This document shows positions 25,443 through 34,827 of a stretch of 64,000 nt of DNA, one piece after another; position 1 is the first letter of the stretch, and every line of letters begins with the position of its first letter. The position numbers and the translations under genes were made by a program. The stretch comes from Flavobacterium hiemivividum (GTDB taxonomy: Bacteria > Bacteroidota > Bacteroidia > Flavobacteriales > Flavobacteriaceae): assembly GCF_004349145.1 (NCBI RefSeq), contig NZ_SMFO01000001.1, forward strand, positions 62,001 through 126,000, read 5' to 3'. The notes below the pieces were generated by a model, which was given only the letters and a program-made list of their open reading frames with translations, searched no databases and was not told the DNA's origin.

Positions 25443-26813
25443 CTATAACAGTGCCTTTTTCAAACCTTCAAAGTCAAGTACAACTTGCTCGCCGCTAATT
25501 AAGTTCTTCAGCGAAAAAGAATTTGAGGCTATTTCCTGTTCTCCTACAATTACTGCATAAGGAATATTTCTCTTGTCAGCATGTTGAAACTGCTTTGCCA
25601 TTTTTGCATTATCGGGATATAATTCTACTTTTATACCTTCAGCTCTTAATTTTTGAATCGCTTGTAAAGCATAAAATGCTTCGGCATCACCATAATTAAT
25701 AAACAGCGCTTTAGAAGTTGCCGTTACGGTCTCTGGGAAAAGATTCAATTCTTCGACAACTAAATAAATACGATCTAATCCGAAAGATATTCCAACACCA
25801 CTCATATTCTTTAATCCGAAAATTCCGGTCAAGTCATCATATCGACCACCACCACCGATGGAACCCATAGCCACTTCTTTTGGTGGAGCCACTTCAAATA
25901 TTGCTCCTGTATAATAATTTAATCCACGCGCAAGGGTTACATCAAGATCTAATATCGCTGATGACAATCCTAGTTTAATTACGTTTTCACAAATGAAACG
26001 CAATTCTTCGACTCCTCTCATCCCTTCTTCTGAAGAAGCTAAAAGCAGCGCTAATTTTTCGATTTTTTCTGTAATAGAACCCGTAAAATTAAAAAGAGGC
26101 TGCACTTTCTCGATCGCTGCAGCTCCAATTCCTTTTTCGATCATTTCCTTTTTTACACCATCCTCACCTATCTTATCTAGTTTGTCAAGCGCAACGGTAA
26201 AGTCAATCAATTTGTCCGAAGCTCCAATAACTTCCGCTATTCCAGATAATATTTTTCTGTTGTTAATTTTGATAGTAGCTCTTTTCAAACCTAATTCCGT
26301 AAAAACAGTATCATAAAGTTGAACTAACTCTACTTCTTGCCATAATGATTTCGAACCAACCACATCAGCATCACATTGAAAAAATTCTCTAAAACGTCCT
26401 TTCTGAGGTCGGTCTGCACGCCAAACTGGTTGGATTTGGTATCTTTTAAACGGGAATTCGATATCATTTTGATGTTGTACCACATAACGAGCAAATGGAA
26501 CCGTCAAGTCATAACGCAAGGCTTTTTCAGAAATACTAGATGTAAGCTTTGTACTGTCTTTATTTTCTAAATGTGCTGCATTGGCTTTCGCCAAATAATC
26601 TCCAGAGTTTAAAATTTTAAAAATCAGACGATCGCCTTCTTCTCCGTATTTTCCCATCAAGGTATCTGAATTTTCAAACGATGGTGTTTCTATCGGTTGA
26701 AAACCAAATTTCTCAAAATTACTTTTAATAATTTGGATGATATATTGACGCTTTGCCACCTCAGCAGGTGAAAAATCTCTTGTTCCTTTAGGGATGCTCG
26801 GTTTTGATGCCAT
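25443..26813 (-). CDS. hisS: Histidyl-tRNA synthetase
   Basis: Charges tRNA-His with histidine. The 456 residues are a class II aminoacyl-tRNA synthetase: an N-terminal catalytic domain with motif 1 (PIETPSFE region), motif 2 ([19 protein letters not shown]) and motif 3 (FGLDRIY). The histidine-specific signatures [14 protein letters not shown] and GGGGRYDDL are present, followed by an anticodon-binding domain (about 365-456). It starts with [16 protein letters not shown], as expected for the family. It is monocistronic. Confidence 0.97.
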   Translation of the reverse strand: MASKPSIPKGTRDFSPAEVAKRQYIIQIIKSNFEKFGFQPIETPSFENSDTLMGKYGEEGDRLIFKILNSGDYLAKANAAHLENKDSTKLTSSISEKALRYDLTVPFARYVVQHQNDIEFPFKRYQIQPVWRADRPQKGRFREFFQCDADVVGSKSLWQEVELVQLYDTVFTELGLKRATIKINNRKILSGIAEVIGASDKLIDFTVALDKLDKIGEDGVKKEMIEKGIGAAAIEKVQPLFNFTGSITEKIEKLALLLASSEEGMRGVEELRFICENVIKLGLSSAILDLDVTLARGLNYYTGAIFEVAPPKEVAMGSIGGGGRYDDLTGIFGLKNMSGVGISFGLDRIYLVVEELNLFPETVTATSKALFINYGDAEAFYALQAIQKLRAEGIKVELYPDNAKMAKQFQHADKRNIPYAVIVGEQEIASNSFSLKNLISGEQVVLDFEGLKKALL

Positions 26814-26991
26814 TATTTTTTATTTAAGATTTATTATTTAGGATTCGGGATTCAATCGATTGGTCATAAAATCCCAATCTTTAAACTACCAACTCGTAAA
26901 TTCAGCTTGCAAATATCTTATTTTTTTAAATAAATAATCCTCCTTCCAAAACAAACTTGTAACAAAAATTGTATTTTCGTGTCAAACAACT

Positions 26992-28236
26992 ATGATGTTA
27001 AATTTATTCAAAGAAAATGTACGAATTGCTTTTGGCTCTATTAGAACCCAAATATTGCGTACCTCACTCACCGTATTAATTATCGCTATAGGAATTACAG
27101 CTTTAGTGGGTATTTTGACCGTAGTTTCTGCTCTGGAAAACACGATTTCTTCTGATTTTGCTTCTATGGGTGCAAATACTTTTAATGTCAAACAATATGA
27201 AAACACAGCGCAAAGACAAGGAGGAGAAGAACGTGAAATTATAAATCCTATTATCTCCTATCCCGAAGCAGTCGATTTTAAAGATAAATATGACTTCCCA
27301 TTTACAGAAACTTCCCTTTCATTTACAGCAACTTCTACTGCAGAAGTAAAATATGAAGCCACCAAAACAGATCCCGAAATTGCTGTTGTGGGTGTTGACG
27401 AATACTTCATGACTAATTCTGGTTTAGAAACAAGCTTAGGGCGAAATTTCACCGGTTTTGACATAGAGAATAACAACTATGTATGTATCGTAGGCTCTGA
27501 TTTTGGCAAAGGACTTCTTAAAGACGTTAACCCTATTGACAAAACAATCTCGATACGTGGCGCAAGATTCAAAGTCATTGGTATCCTGAAAGAGAAAGGT
27601 TCCACTTTTGGTAATAAGCAAGATTTAAGAGTTTTAATTCCCATACAAGTCGCAAGATCTCTATTTACCGCACCCAATATTAATTACACGATGAGCATCA
27701 TGGTTTCCAATAGTGAATTATTAGACCAAGCCATCGATCACGCCGTAATTACAATGCGTAATGTTCGAAAGTTAAGTCCGGTAAGAGATAATAATTTTGG
27801 GGTAGTACGCAGCGACGATCTTATTAACAGAATCCTTGGTATCACAAAATACCTTGGCCTCGCTTCCTGGCTTATAGGAATTATTACCGTTTTAGGATCT
27901 TCTATTGCTTTGATGAACATTATGATTGTATCAGTTACCGAAAGAACAAGGGAAATAGGCGTCCGAAAAGCGTTAGGTGCCAAAAGATCTACCGTCGCCA
28001 TTCAGTTTTTTATAGAAACCTTACTCATTGGTCAAATGGGCGGAATAGTGGGAATAATTCTAGGAATCTTAATAGGTTTTGGGATTGCAACAGCTTTAAG
28101 CTTTGCATTTGTCATTCCTTGGGGAGCAATTCTTGCTGCTTTTTTTACCAGTTTTATGGTGGCTATTGTGTCTGGATTATATCCAGCGATTAGAGCGGCG
28201 TATCTAGATCCGATTGAAGCTTTACGATACGAGTAA
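26992..28236 (+). CDS. MacB/FtsX-type ABC permease
   Basis: Membrane subunit of a MacB/LolC-type exporter, 414 residues. There is one N-terminal membrane helix (about 20-45), a periplasmic MacB_PCD domain (about 48-275) and three C-terminal helices (about 290-400) with the FtsX-domain motif VTERTREIGVRKALGAKR. No ATPase gene is adjacent. Permeases of this class are often paired with separately encoded ATPases, and the substrate (lipoprotein, peptide or drug) is unknown. It is a single rightward gene. Confidence 0.88.
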   Translation: MMLNLFKENVRIAFGSIRTQILRTSLTVLIIAIGITALVGILTVVSALENTISSDFASMGANTFNVKQYENTAQRQGGEEREIINPIISYPEAVDFKDKYDFPFTETSLSFTATSTAEVKYEATKTDPEIAVVGVDEYFMTNSGLETSLGRNFTGFDIENNNYVCIVGSDFGKGLLKDVNPIDKTISIRGARFKVIGILKEKGSTFGNKQDLRVLIPIQVARSLFTAPNINYTMSIMVSNSELLDQAIDHAVITMRNVRKLSPVRDNNFGVVRSDDLINRILGITKYLGLASWLIGIITVLGSSIALMNIMIVSVTERTREIGVRKALGAKRSTVAIQFFIETLLIGQMGGIVGIILGILIGFGIATALSFAFVIPWGAILAAFFTSFMVAIVSGLYPAIRAAYLDPIEALRYE

Positions 28237-28303
28237 AGTTTAAGTTTTCTGATATGAAGTATCACTAAAAGGAAACTAATCGATTGCTTTTAGAAGACGG
28301 TAA

Positions 28304-28376
28304 TTGTCATTCCGACAAAAGAGGAATCTTATCAAACTGCTCACGAAACGGAGATTCCTGCTTCGTCGGATGACAA
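28304..28376. repeat. Intergenic inverted repeat element
   Basis: TTGTCATTCCGAC followed by AAAAGAGGAATCT at 28304-28329 is mirrored by AGATTCCTGCTTCG followed by TCGGATGACAA at 28352-28376, with a few mismatches and a 22-base spacer. It lies between the convergent MacB-type permease and prmC. The sequence looks like a dispersed palindromic repeat of the GTCATTCCGACnAAnGAGGAATC type, of which I recall examples in other flavobacterial genomes. Confidence 0.65.
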
Positions 28377-28417
28377 GAGGAGTTTTTTTTTGAATCTGAA
28401 AACAGCTTCTGAAAATC

Positions 28418-29272
28418 TTAAATTGTCCCTCGAATCATTCGATCATTGCCGTAAATATCTTTTCGCAATTCAATGTTTTTGAAATTCATTTCAGTAAGCA
28501 ATTCGACCATTTCTTTTCCTAAATATTGATTGATTTCGAAGAAAAGCCGACCATTTTCCGAAAGGTTTTTTTGTGCCAATTCAGTAATTTTTCTATAAAA
28601 AATTAAAGCATCGTCATCTTCCACAAAAAGTGCCAAATGCGGTTCATTGTCCAAAACATTTTTCTTGATTTCCTGTTTTTCTAAATTTCGAACATAAGGA
28701 GGATTAGAAACTATAATGTCAAACTGCTGATTTAAATCTTCGGTTTCCAGAATATTCTGCGAGAGGAAAGTAACATCAACTTCGTTGAGCGTTGCGTTTC
28801 TTTTGGCTGTAGCCAAAGCATTTTCGGAAACATCAATTGCGTACACCGTTGCATTCGGAATATTTTTTGCCAATGAAATCGCAATACATCCACTTCCTGT
28901 TCCAATGTCCAAAATTTTTAAACCTTTAAATCCTTCGGTCTTTGAATTTTCTTTAACAATCCATTCTACCAACTCTTCAGTTTCCGGTCTCGGAATCAAT
29001 ACCTTTTCATTTACTTCAAAGTCCAATCCATAAAAACTAGTTTTCCCCAGCAAATACTGAATTGGGATTTCTAACTTCAATTGTTCCAAGATCCAATTCC
29101 AAACTACGATTTCTTCATTCGAAAAAACCAACTCAGGATCCAGCGCCAGATCAATTCTTTTTAGCTGACGCTTTTCTTCCAGTATCAGGTAAAAAAAACT
29201 TTCGGCTTCGCCTTCTCCGTGAATTGGAGACAGAACTTGAATAAATTGACTTCTATATTCTTTGATTTTCAT
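28418..29272 (-). CDS. prmC: Release-factor glutamine methyltransferase PrmC
   Basis: Methylates the GGQ glutamine of peptide-chain release factors. 284 residues: an N-terminal helical domain (about 1-85), then a Rossmann methyltransferase domain with SAM motif LDIGTGSGCIA (GTGSGC at 124-129), the PRPETE motif (94-99) and the catalytic NPPY at 190-193. All family landmarks are present. It is a leftward gene, followed upstream at 44 bp by the GNAT gene on the same strand, so a shared transcript is likely. Confidence 0.95.
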   Translation of the reverse strand: MKIKEYRSQFIQVLSPIHGEGEAESFFYLILEEKRQLKRIDLALDPELVFSNEEIVVWNWILEQLKLEIPIQYLLGKTSFYGLDFEVNEKVLIPRPETEELVEWIVKENSKTEGFKGLKILDIGTGSGCIAISLAKNIPNATVYAIDVSENALATAKRNATLNEVDVTFLSQNILETEDLNQQFDIIVSNPPYVRNLEKQEIKKNVLDNEPHLALFVEDDDALIFYRKITELAQKNLSENGRLFFEINQYLGKEMVELLTEMNFKNIELRKDIYGNDRMIRGTI

Positions 29273-29316
29273 GGTGTATTTATTGCTTTATGAATTTAAA
29301 ACTCATAATTCCTAAC

Positions 29317-29802
29317 TTATAATTTCTTCAACATCCATACCGGACAAGAAACATGTCCCGTACTTCCCATAGGCGCATCTATATATTCAAAACCCGATTT
29401 TCTATACAGCTTTTGAGCATCATGCATAAATGGCATCGTTTCCAAATAACAATTTTCGAAACCAAAACCTTTGGCACTTTTAAGACATTCAGTCATTAGC
29501 TGACCACCTATTCCTTGACCTCGTGTTTCTGGTAAAAAATACATCTTCTGTAATTCACAAATCGTATCAGCTTCATTTTCCAAAGGAGCGATTCCCGCCG
29601 AACCTACAACTTTCCCATCTTTCTCGACAACATAATAAACGGATTGTGGCTTGTTGTATTCCTCATACATTAAATCTAAATAAGGATCTGCGTATGCCGT
29701 TCCTACTTTTGGGATATTCAACTCATCAAAAACAGCTCTTATTAACTGCGCAACAGCTGCATTGTCTCTTTTTTCGATCTTTCTAATAATCCAATTTTCC
29801 AT
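29317..29802 (-). CDS. GNAT-family N-acetyltransferase
   Basis: Acetyl-CoA-dependent acetyltransferase of 161 residues and unknown substrate. The GNAT core is clear: motif A with LPETRGQGIGGQLM (acetyl-CoA pyrophosphate loop RGQGIGG) and motif B with NCYLETMPFM then AQKLYRKSGFE. It precedes prmC on the same strand by 44 bp and has a TATTTTTG promoter element 29 bases upstream. Confidence 0.88.
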   Translation of the reverse strand: MENWIIRKIEKRDNAAVAQLIRAVFDELNIPKVGTAYADPYLDLMYEEYNKPQSVYYVVEKDGKVVGSAGIAPLENEADTICELQKMYFLPETRGQGIGGQLMTECLKSAKGFGFENCYLETMPFMHDAQKLYRKSGFEYIDAPMGSTGHVSCPVWMLKKL

Positions 29803-29830
29803 GCTATGTAACTGCTTGTTTGTAAAAACA

Positions 29831-29838
29831 CAAAAATA
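29831..29838 (-). promoter_or_regulatory. Putative -7 element (TATTTTTG) of the GNAT-prmC unit
   Basis: The minus strand reads TATTTTTG, a TAnnTTTG match 29 bases before the GNAT start codon. A TTTG lies at 29868-29871, but the 29-base spacing is too long for a standard -33 box. Confidence 0.4.
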
Positions 29839-29909
29839 GAAATTGTTATTGTTATATTTAGATGTTTCAAAACTAATCCCAAACTTTTTAGGCTCCGCTC
29901 AAAAATAAC

Positions 29910-29917
29910 TACTTTTG
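29910..29917 (+). promoter_or_regulatory. Putative -7 element (TACTTTTG) abutting the ribD start
   Basis: TACTTTTG is an exact TAnnTTTG match and ends one base before the ATG of ribD (29919). Transcription would begin at or within a few bases of the start codon, so the message is predicted to be leaderless or nearly so. Confidence 0.5.
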
Positions 29918-29918
29918 C

Positions 29919-30965
29919 ATGGTGAAAACAGATGAAAAATACATACGAAGATGCATCCAATTAGCCCAAAACGGCTTAGGAACAACCTATCCCAATCCGA
30001 TGGTCGGCAGTGTAATTGTTTATGAAGATACAATTATTGGGGAAGGCTGGCATAAAAAAGCAGGAGAACCGCACGCCGAAGTCAATGCGATAAATTCAGT
30101 AAAAGATAAATCCCTTTTACAAAAAGCTACGATTTACGTGAGCTTAGAACCCTGTAGTCATTTTGGAAAAACACCGCCCTGCTCTGATTTAATTGTAAAA
30201 AATAAAATCCCAAAAGTAGTTATTGGTACTGTTGATCCCAATGTAAAAGTGGCAGGAAATGGAATAAAAAAGTTAGTTGAAGCGGGAATAAATGTAACTG
30301 TAGGTATTCTTGAAAATGAATGCAATGAGCTGAACAAACGATTTTTTACTTTTCATCAAAAGAAAAGACCTTATATCATTTTGAAGTGGGCCGAAAGTCA
30401 AGACGGCTTCATTTCCCCGAAAGAAAAGTCAGAACAAAAACCAGTTTGGATCACAAATACTTACTCCAGGCAATTAGTTCATAAATGGAGAAGTGAAGAA
30501 CAAGCAATTCTTGTGGGAACACAAACCGTTATTGACGATAATCCAAAATTAGATGTGAGAGATTGGACTGGAAAAAATCCTACTCGAATCGTTTTAGATC
30601 GAAACAATCGAATAGAAAAAAGCTGTAATATACTTGATAATCAGTCTAAAACACTGTTTTTTTCGAAAGAAAAAACGAATAACGACAAAGAAAACCTTAT
30701 ATTTGAAATCCTAGATTTTGAAAAAAATATCGCAAGCCAAGTGGCAGATGCCTTGTATAAACATCAAATTCAATCGGTGATTATTGAAGGCGGCCGACAA
30801 ACAATACAAACTTTCATTGATGCTAATCTCTGGGATGAAGCACGAATTTTTAAAGGCAATATCCTTTTTAAAGAAGGAACAGCTGCTCCAATACTAAACG
30901 GGATTTATTTTAAAAAACAGTTAATCGGCCATGATGAGCTCATAATAACCAGAAACCATGATTAA
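29919..30965 (+). CDS. ribD: Riboflavin biosynthesis deaminase/reductase RibD
   Basis: Bifunctional enzyme of riboflavin synthesis: deaminates diaminohydroxyphosphoribosylaminopyrimidine, then reduces the ribosyl group. 348 residues: an N-terminal cytidine-deaminase-like zinc domain (1-145) with ligands His52 and catalytic Glu54 (HAEV), Cys79 and Cys88 (PCSHFGKTPPC), and a C-terminal reductase domain (about 150-348) with LKWAESQDGFI and a late IIEGGRQTIQ. The start could be ATG 29919 or GTG 29922. The 3' end overlaps the HAD gene by 8 bases, so the two are translationally coupled. No FMN riboswitch is visible upstream. Confidence 0.95.
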   Translation: MVKTDEKYIRRCIQLAQNGLGTTYPNPMVGSVIVYEDTIIGEGWHKKAGEPHAEVNAINSVKDKSLLQKATIYVSLEPCSHFGKTPPCSDLIVKNKIPKVVIGTVDPNVKVAGNGIKKLVEAGINVTVGILENECNELNKRFFTFHQKKRPYIILKWAESQDGFISPKEKSEQKPVWITNTYSRQLVHKWRSEEQAILVGTQTVIDDNPKLDVRDWTGKNPTRIVLDRNNRIEKSCNILDNQSKTLFFSKEKTNNDKENLIFEILDFEKNIASQVADALYKHQIQSVIIEGGRQTIQTFIDANLWDEARIFKGNILFKEGTAAPILNGIYFKKQLIGHDELIITRNHD

Positions 30966-31560
30966 TGCAATTATTTTTGATTTTGGAGATGTCTTTATTA
31001 ATTTAGACAAACAAGCTACTATCGACGGACTTAAAAAATTAGGTCTTACCGAATGGAATGCCGATTTGAACCAGTTAAACATACAATATGAAACGGGGCA
31101 AATATCAAGAGAGAACTTTGTTGGAGGTATACAAAAACACATTCCTAACGCTAGTTCTGAAGAAATCTTAAAAGCTTGGAATACGGTTTTGCTTGATTTC
31201 CCTTTGTATCGATTGGAGTTTCTACAGATGTTATCGAAAAAATACCGCTTGTTTTTGCTCAGTAACACAGATGCCATTCATATCGAAACATTCGAACAAA
31301 ATAACGGCCCTTCCTTTTACGGTGATTTTTACAAATGTTTTGAAAAAGTATATTTTTCTTTCGAAATAGAGATGAGAAAACCAAATCCTGAAATTTACAC
31401 CTATGTTTTAAACAATCATGATTTGCAAGCAAAACGCACGCTTTTCATAGATGATAAAAAAGAAAATACTGACGCTGCGCTATCATTAGGATTGCACGTT
31501 TGGAATTTACAAGTGGGCAAAGAAGATGTAGTAGACTTATTTACTAAAAATTTAATTTAG
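30958..31560 (+). CDS. HAD-superfamily hydrolase (HAD-IA)
   Basis: Phosphatase-like protein of 200 residues. Motif I is DFGDVF (nucleophile Asp and Asp+2 of the DxD-type DFGDV), motif II is in LLSNTD, and the late FIDDKKENTDAALSLG supplies motif IV. A small helical cap sits between motifs I and II. It overlaps ribD by 8 bases, so an accessory role in riboflavin synthesis is possible: the dephosphorylation step of that pathway is carried out by HAD enzymes in other bacteria. This is inference from position. YigZ follows 9 bp downstream. Confidence 0.85.
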   Translation: MINAIIFDFGDVFINLDKQATIDGLKKLGLTEWNADLNQLNIQYETGQISRENFVGGIQKHIPNASSEEILKAWNTVLLDFPLYRLEFLQMLSKKYRLFLLSNTDAIHIETFEQNNGPSFYGDFYKCFEKVYFSFEIEMRKPNPEIYTYVLNNHDLQAKRTLFIDDKKENTDAALSLGLHVWNLQVGKEDVVDLFTKNLI

Positions 31561-31569
31561 AAAATACTT

Positions 31570-32202
31570 TTGGAAATTAACGACACCTACAATACCATCG
31601 AATTTGAATCGGAAGAAATACTGCACAAAGAAAAGAATAGTAAGTTTTTTGGATATGCCTTTCCCATTCAATCAGAAGAGGAAGTAAGAACCATTATTGA
31701 AGGTTTAAGAAAAAAGCATCCCAATGCAGGTCATTTTTGTTATGCCTATCAAATTGGCCCTGAAACACTTTCCTACAGAGCAAACGATGATGGAGAACCA
31801 AGCAATAGCGCAGGAATGCCTATTTATGGTCAAATACAGTCATTTTCTCTTACAAATACACTTGTGGTAGTCGCTAGAATTTTTGGAGGCGTTAAACTAG
31901 GTGTTGGCGGATTGATTTCTGCTTATAAAACCACCGCACAACTCACGCTCGAAAGCAGTGTAATTATCGAAAAAACTATTGATATCAATTATCTTGTTTC
32001 CTTTGATTACAAAAACATGAATAAAGTGATGCGAGTAATTAAAGAAAAAAAGCTCGAGATTGTAAATCAAGAAATGGAGATGAACCAAGAAACTGGATTA
32101 CCAATTGGAAAAATCGAATTTAAAACACGAAAAAAAAATGCCAAAATGATTTTCGACATTTTCAATTCAATATTTGAAATAGATATAAAAATTAAAGAAT
32201 AA
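31570..32202 (+). CDS. YigZ/IMPACT-family protein
   Basis: Conserved 210-residue protein of the YigZ (IMPACT N-terminal plus DUF1949) family, with unclear biochemical role. The N-terminal domain contains the signature RANDDGEPSNSAGMPI and FGGVKLGVGGLISAY, both characteristic. The frame starts with TTG at 31570 (MEINDTYNTIEFESEEI). No nearby ATG preserves the domain's first strand, so TTG is accepted. It follows the HAD gene by 9 bp in a ribD-HAD-yigZ unit. Confidence 0.9.
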   Translation: MEINDTYNTIEFESEEILHKEKNSKFFGYAFPIQSEEEVRTIIEGLRKKHPNAGHFCYAYQIGPETLSYRANDDGEPSNSAGMPIYGQIQSFSLTNTLVVVARIFGGVKLGVGGLISAYKTTAQLTLESSVIIEKTIDINYLVSFDYKNMNKVMRVIKEKKLEIVNQEMEMNQETGLPIGKIEFKTRKKNAKMIFDIFNSIFEIDIKIKE

Positions 32203-32218
32203 TAAATTAAAAATTCTA

Positions 32219-32626
32219 CTAGTTTTCTATTTTCAAAATCTTTTCTGTTACATACTCAGGAGGAACCGTTGGTCGAGCCGTTTTCATGTTCACAAATACT
32301 AAAATTGAGTTGGCAATTGTTAACAACTCTTCCTTCTCATTGTAAATTTCGTAATCAAACTCAATCTTAACAGAAGTCTGACTTTTAAATATAGTTTTTA
32401 CTCTTAAAAGGTCATCGTAACGAGCTGGTTTTTTATAATTTATATTCAAGGAAACTACCGGAAGCATAATTCCATTTTCTTCCATCCATTTGTAAGAAAC
32501 CCCAAGGTTTCTAAGCCATTCCACGCGTCCCATCTCAAAATACTGAGCATAATTTCCGTGATAAACTACCCCCATTTGATCCGTTTCTGAATACCTTACT
32601 CTTACGCTAAATTCATGTTCTTTCAT
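32219..32626 (-). CDS. Acyl-CoA thioesterase, YbgC/FadM type
   Basis: Hot-dog-fold thioesterase of 135 residues that hydrolyses acyl-CoA. The active-site segment YSETDQMGVVYHGNYAQYF (Asp in DxMGxVYHGNY) is the 4-hydroxybenzoyl-CoA-thioesterase/YbgC signature. No Tol-Pal genes are adjacent, unlike in proteobacteria. It converges on yigZ with a 16-bp gap. Confidence 0.9.
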   Translation of the reverse strand: MKEHEFSVRVRYSETDQMGVVYHGNYAQYFEMGRVEWLRNLGVSYKWMEENGIMLPVVSLNINYKKPARYDDLLRVKTIFKSQTSVKIEFDYEIYNEKEELLTIANSILVFVNMKTARPTVPPEYVTEKILKIEN

Positions 32627-32727
32627 ACAATAATCTATTTACTTTTTTATACTATTTTACTTTCTCTTTACTACTTACAACAATAATTCTACATAATCAA
32701 CCCCTTAATATTTTTTTTTACAGAAAA

Positions 32728-32736
32728 TTGTTCACA
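32728..32736 (+). other. Single near-match to a DnaA box upstream of dnaA
   Basis: TTGTTCACA differs from the TTATNCACA consensus at one position and lies about 85 bases before the dnaA start. A single imperfect box could serve autoregulation but is not evidence for an origin. Confidence 0.25.
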
Positions 32737-32821
32737 TATTTGTTACCCCGAAAAATAGTGTTTTTTTAAGCATTATTTAATAAGACAACGATTACTAAAT
32801 AAAATAATTTACATAGAATTT

Positions 32822-34249
32822 ATGAACAAAACTGCTCAATCAGTATGGGAAAACTGTTTGTCTTTTATAAAAGACAACATCCAAGACCAAGCGTTTAAAA
32901 CTTGGTTTGAACCTATTAAGTCAGTTGAACTTACCGATAACGCATTATACATTCAAGTACCAAGTAAATTTTTCTACGAATGGTTAGAAGAACACTATGT
33001 AAAATTATTAAAGGTAGCCTTAACTAAAGAACTTGGCAAAAACGCAAAGTTACTTTATAAAATCAAGATGGAAAACACTCATGGCAATAAACAACCGTTT
33101 ACGGAACAGTTGCCAAGTGCAAATAGGGCACCTATGAAACCCCAAAATATTGATGCTCCTTATAAAAATCTAGATCCTGAATTAAAGAATCCTTTTGTAA
33201 TTCCTGGAATTAGAAATTTAAAAATTGAATCTCAACTGAATGCGAACTATAGTTTTGATAATTTCCTTGAAGGAGACTCAAACAGACTAGCTCGTTCAGC
33301 AGGTATGGCAGTTGCCAACAAGCCAGGTGGAACTTCATTTAACCCTTTATTAATATTTGGTGGTGTAGGATTAGGTAAAACACACCTTGCACATGCTATA
33401 GGTGTAGAAATTAAAGATAAATATCCTGAAAAAACAGTTTTATATATTTCAGCTGAAATTTTCACCCAACAATATATTGACTCGGTAAAGAAAAATAACC
33501 GAAATGATTTTATTCATTTCTATCAACTTATTGATGTTTTAATTATCGACGATGTACAATTCCTGTCTGGTAAATCAGGAACTCAGGATGTCTTTTTCCA
33601 CATCTTCAATTATTTGCATCAAAATGGTAAACAGGTTATCCTTACTTCTGATAAGGCACCTGTTGACATGCAAGATATCGAGCAACGTTTATTGTCCCGA
33701 TTTAAATGGGGACTATCAGCAGAATTGCATCAACCGGATTATGAAACAAGAATTTCTATCTTGAAAAACATCTTGTACCGAGATGGTGTTGAAATTCCAG
33801 AAGAAATTATTGAATATGTAGCTAGTAATATTAAATCGAATGTTAGGGAACTAGAAGGAGCTATAATCTCTTTAATCGCTCAATCTTCTTTCAATAAAAA
33901 AGAAGTAACGATCGAATTAGCAAAAAGCGTTGTTGAGAAATTTGTTAAAAATGTAAAACGCGAAATTTCTATCGATTATATTCAAAAAACTGTTTCCGAT
34001 TACTTCCAATTGGATTTAGAAACTTTACAATCGAAAACTAGAAAAAGACATGTGGTTCAAGCAAGACAGCTAGCTATGTTCTTTGCTAAGAAATTTACAA
34101 AAGCTTCTTTGGCAAATATCGGGTCTCAAATTGGAGATCGTGATCACGCGACTGTATTACATGCTTGTAAAACCGTTGACAACCTGGTAGCTACTGACAA
34201 ACAATTCAAGAAATTTGTTGAAGATATTCATAAAAAATTAACGCTATAA
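32822..34249 (+). CDS. dnaA: Chromosomal replication initiator DnaA
   Basis: AAA+ replication initiator of 475 residues. Domain I (about 1-80) binds DnaB or partners, a short linker follows, and the AAA+ domain III has Walker A GGVGLGKT at 180-187, Walker B LIIDDVQFLSG and sensor motifs. The C-terminal domain IV carries the DnaA signature helix-turn-helix with RDHATVLHACK. Length and layout are typical. A phosphatase gene follows 7 bp downstream. I see no cluster of DnaA boxes in the 195-bp upstream region, so the origin is probably elsewhere. Confidence 0.97.
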   Translation: MNKTAQSVWENCLSFIKDNIQDQAFKTWFEPIKSVELTDNALYIQVPSKFFYEWLEEHYVKLLKVALTKELGKNAKLLYKIKMENTHGNKQPFTEQLPSANRAPMKPQNIDAPYKNLDPELKNPFVIPGIRNLKIESQLNANYSFDNFLEGDSNRLARSAGMAVANKPGGTSFNPLLIFGGVGLGKTHLAHAIGVEIKDKYPEKTVLYISAEIFTQQYIDSVKKNNRNDFIHFYQLIDVLIIDDVQFLSGKSGTQDVFFHIFNYLHQNGKQVILTSDKAPVDMQDIEQRLLSRFKWGLSAELHQPDYETRISILKNILYRDGVEIPEEIIEYVASNIKSNVRELEGAIISLIAQSSFNKKEVTIELAKSVVEKFVKNVKREISIDYIQKTVSDYFQLDLETLQSKTRKRHVVQARQLAMFFAKKFTKASLANIGSQIGDRDHATVLHACKTVDNLVATDKQFKKFVEDIHKKLTL

Positions 34250-34256
34250 ACGCAAC

Positions 34257-34724
34257 ATGTCCGTAAAAATTTTAATGGTTTGTTTGGGCAATATTTGTCG
34301 GTCACCTTTGGCCGAGGGTATTTTAGCTTCAAAACTACCCGCAAATAAATTTACTGTTGACTCAGCAGGCACAGGTTCTTGGCATATTGGCCACGCTCCT
34401 GACGCCCGTTCAATAGCTACGGCAAAAAATAACAACCTAGATATTTCCAACCAAAAAGGCCGACAAATCGAAGAAGCTGATTTTGATAAATATGATTATA
34501 TCTATGTTATGGACACATCTAACTATAGTGATGTACTCGAACTTACCGACAATCCAGAACATCACGCCAAAGTACAAATTATCTTAAACGAGTTGTATCC
34601 CAACGAAAACGTAGATGTTCCAGATCCTTATTTTGGAATGGCAAACGGATTTGAAATCGTGTACGGCATGCTTGATGAAGTATGCGATATCATAGCTAAT
34701 AAATTAATAGCTAAGCACTCGTAA
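34257..34724 (+). CDS. Low-molecular-weight protein tyrosine phosphatase
   Basis: Cytoplasmic phosphatase of 155 residues. The P-loop is CLGNICRS with nucleophile Cys9 and Arg15, and the general acid Asp is in DVPDPYFG. All catalytic landmarks are in place. It starts 7 bp after the dnaA stop and is presumably co-transcribed with it. Its physiological target cannot be inferred; no tyrosine kinase or capsule gene is adjacent. Confidence 0.93.
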   Translation: MSVKILMVCLGNICRSPLAEGILASKLPANKFTVDSAGTGSWHIGHAPDARSIATAKNNNLDISNQKGRQIEEADFDKYDYIYVMDTSNYSDVLELTDNPEHHAKVQIILNELYPNENVDVPDPYFGMANGFEIVYGMLDEVCDIIANKLIAKHS

Positions 34725-34781
34725 ATTAGCAATCCTTATATTTTTTTTGTCGAAAAAAAACTCACTCTCTATTTAATCCTG

Positions 34782-34789
34782 TATTTTTG
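34782..34789 (+). promoter_or_regulatory. Putative -7 element (TATTTTTG) of the SAM methyltransferase gene
   Basis: TATTTTTG matches TAnnTTTG, 38 bases before the ATG at 34828. It argues for a transcript starting near 34795 and for initiation at 34828 rather than the TTG at 34804. Confidence 0.5.
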
Positions 34790-34827
34790 TCGAATAATGC
34801 AGATTGAAAAACATAAACAACTCTATA

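Noticed and set aside
32640..32821. Replication origin upstream of dnaA
   Set aside because: Only one near-match to a DnaA box was found, with no box cluster or typical AT-rich unwinding element that stands out against the background.
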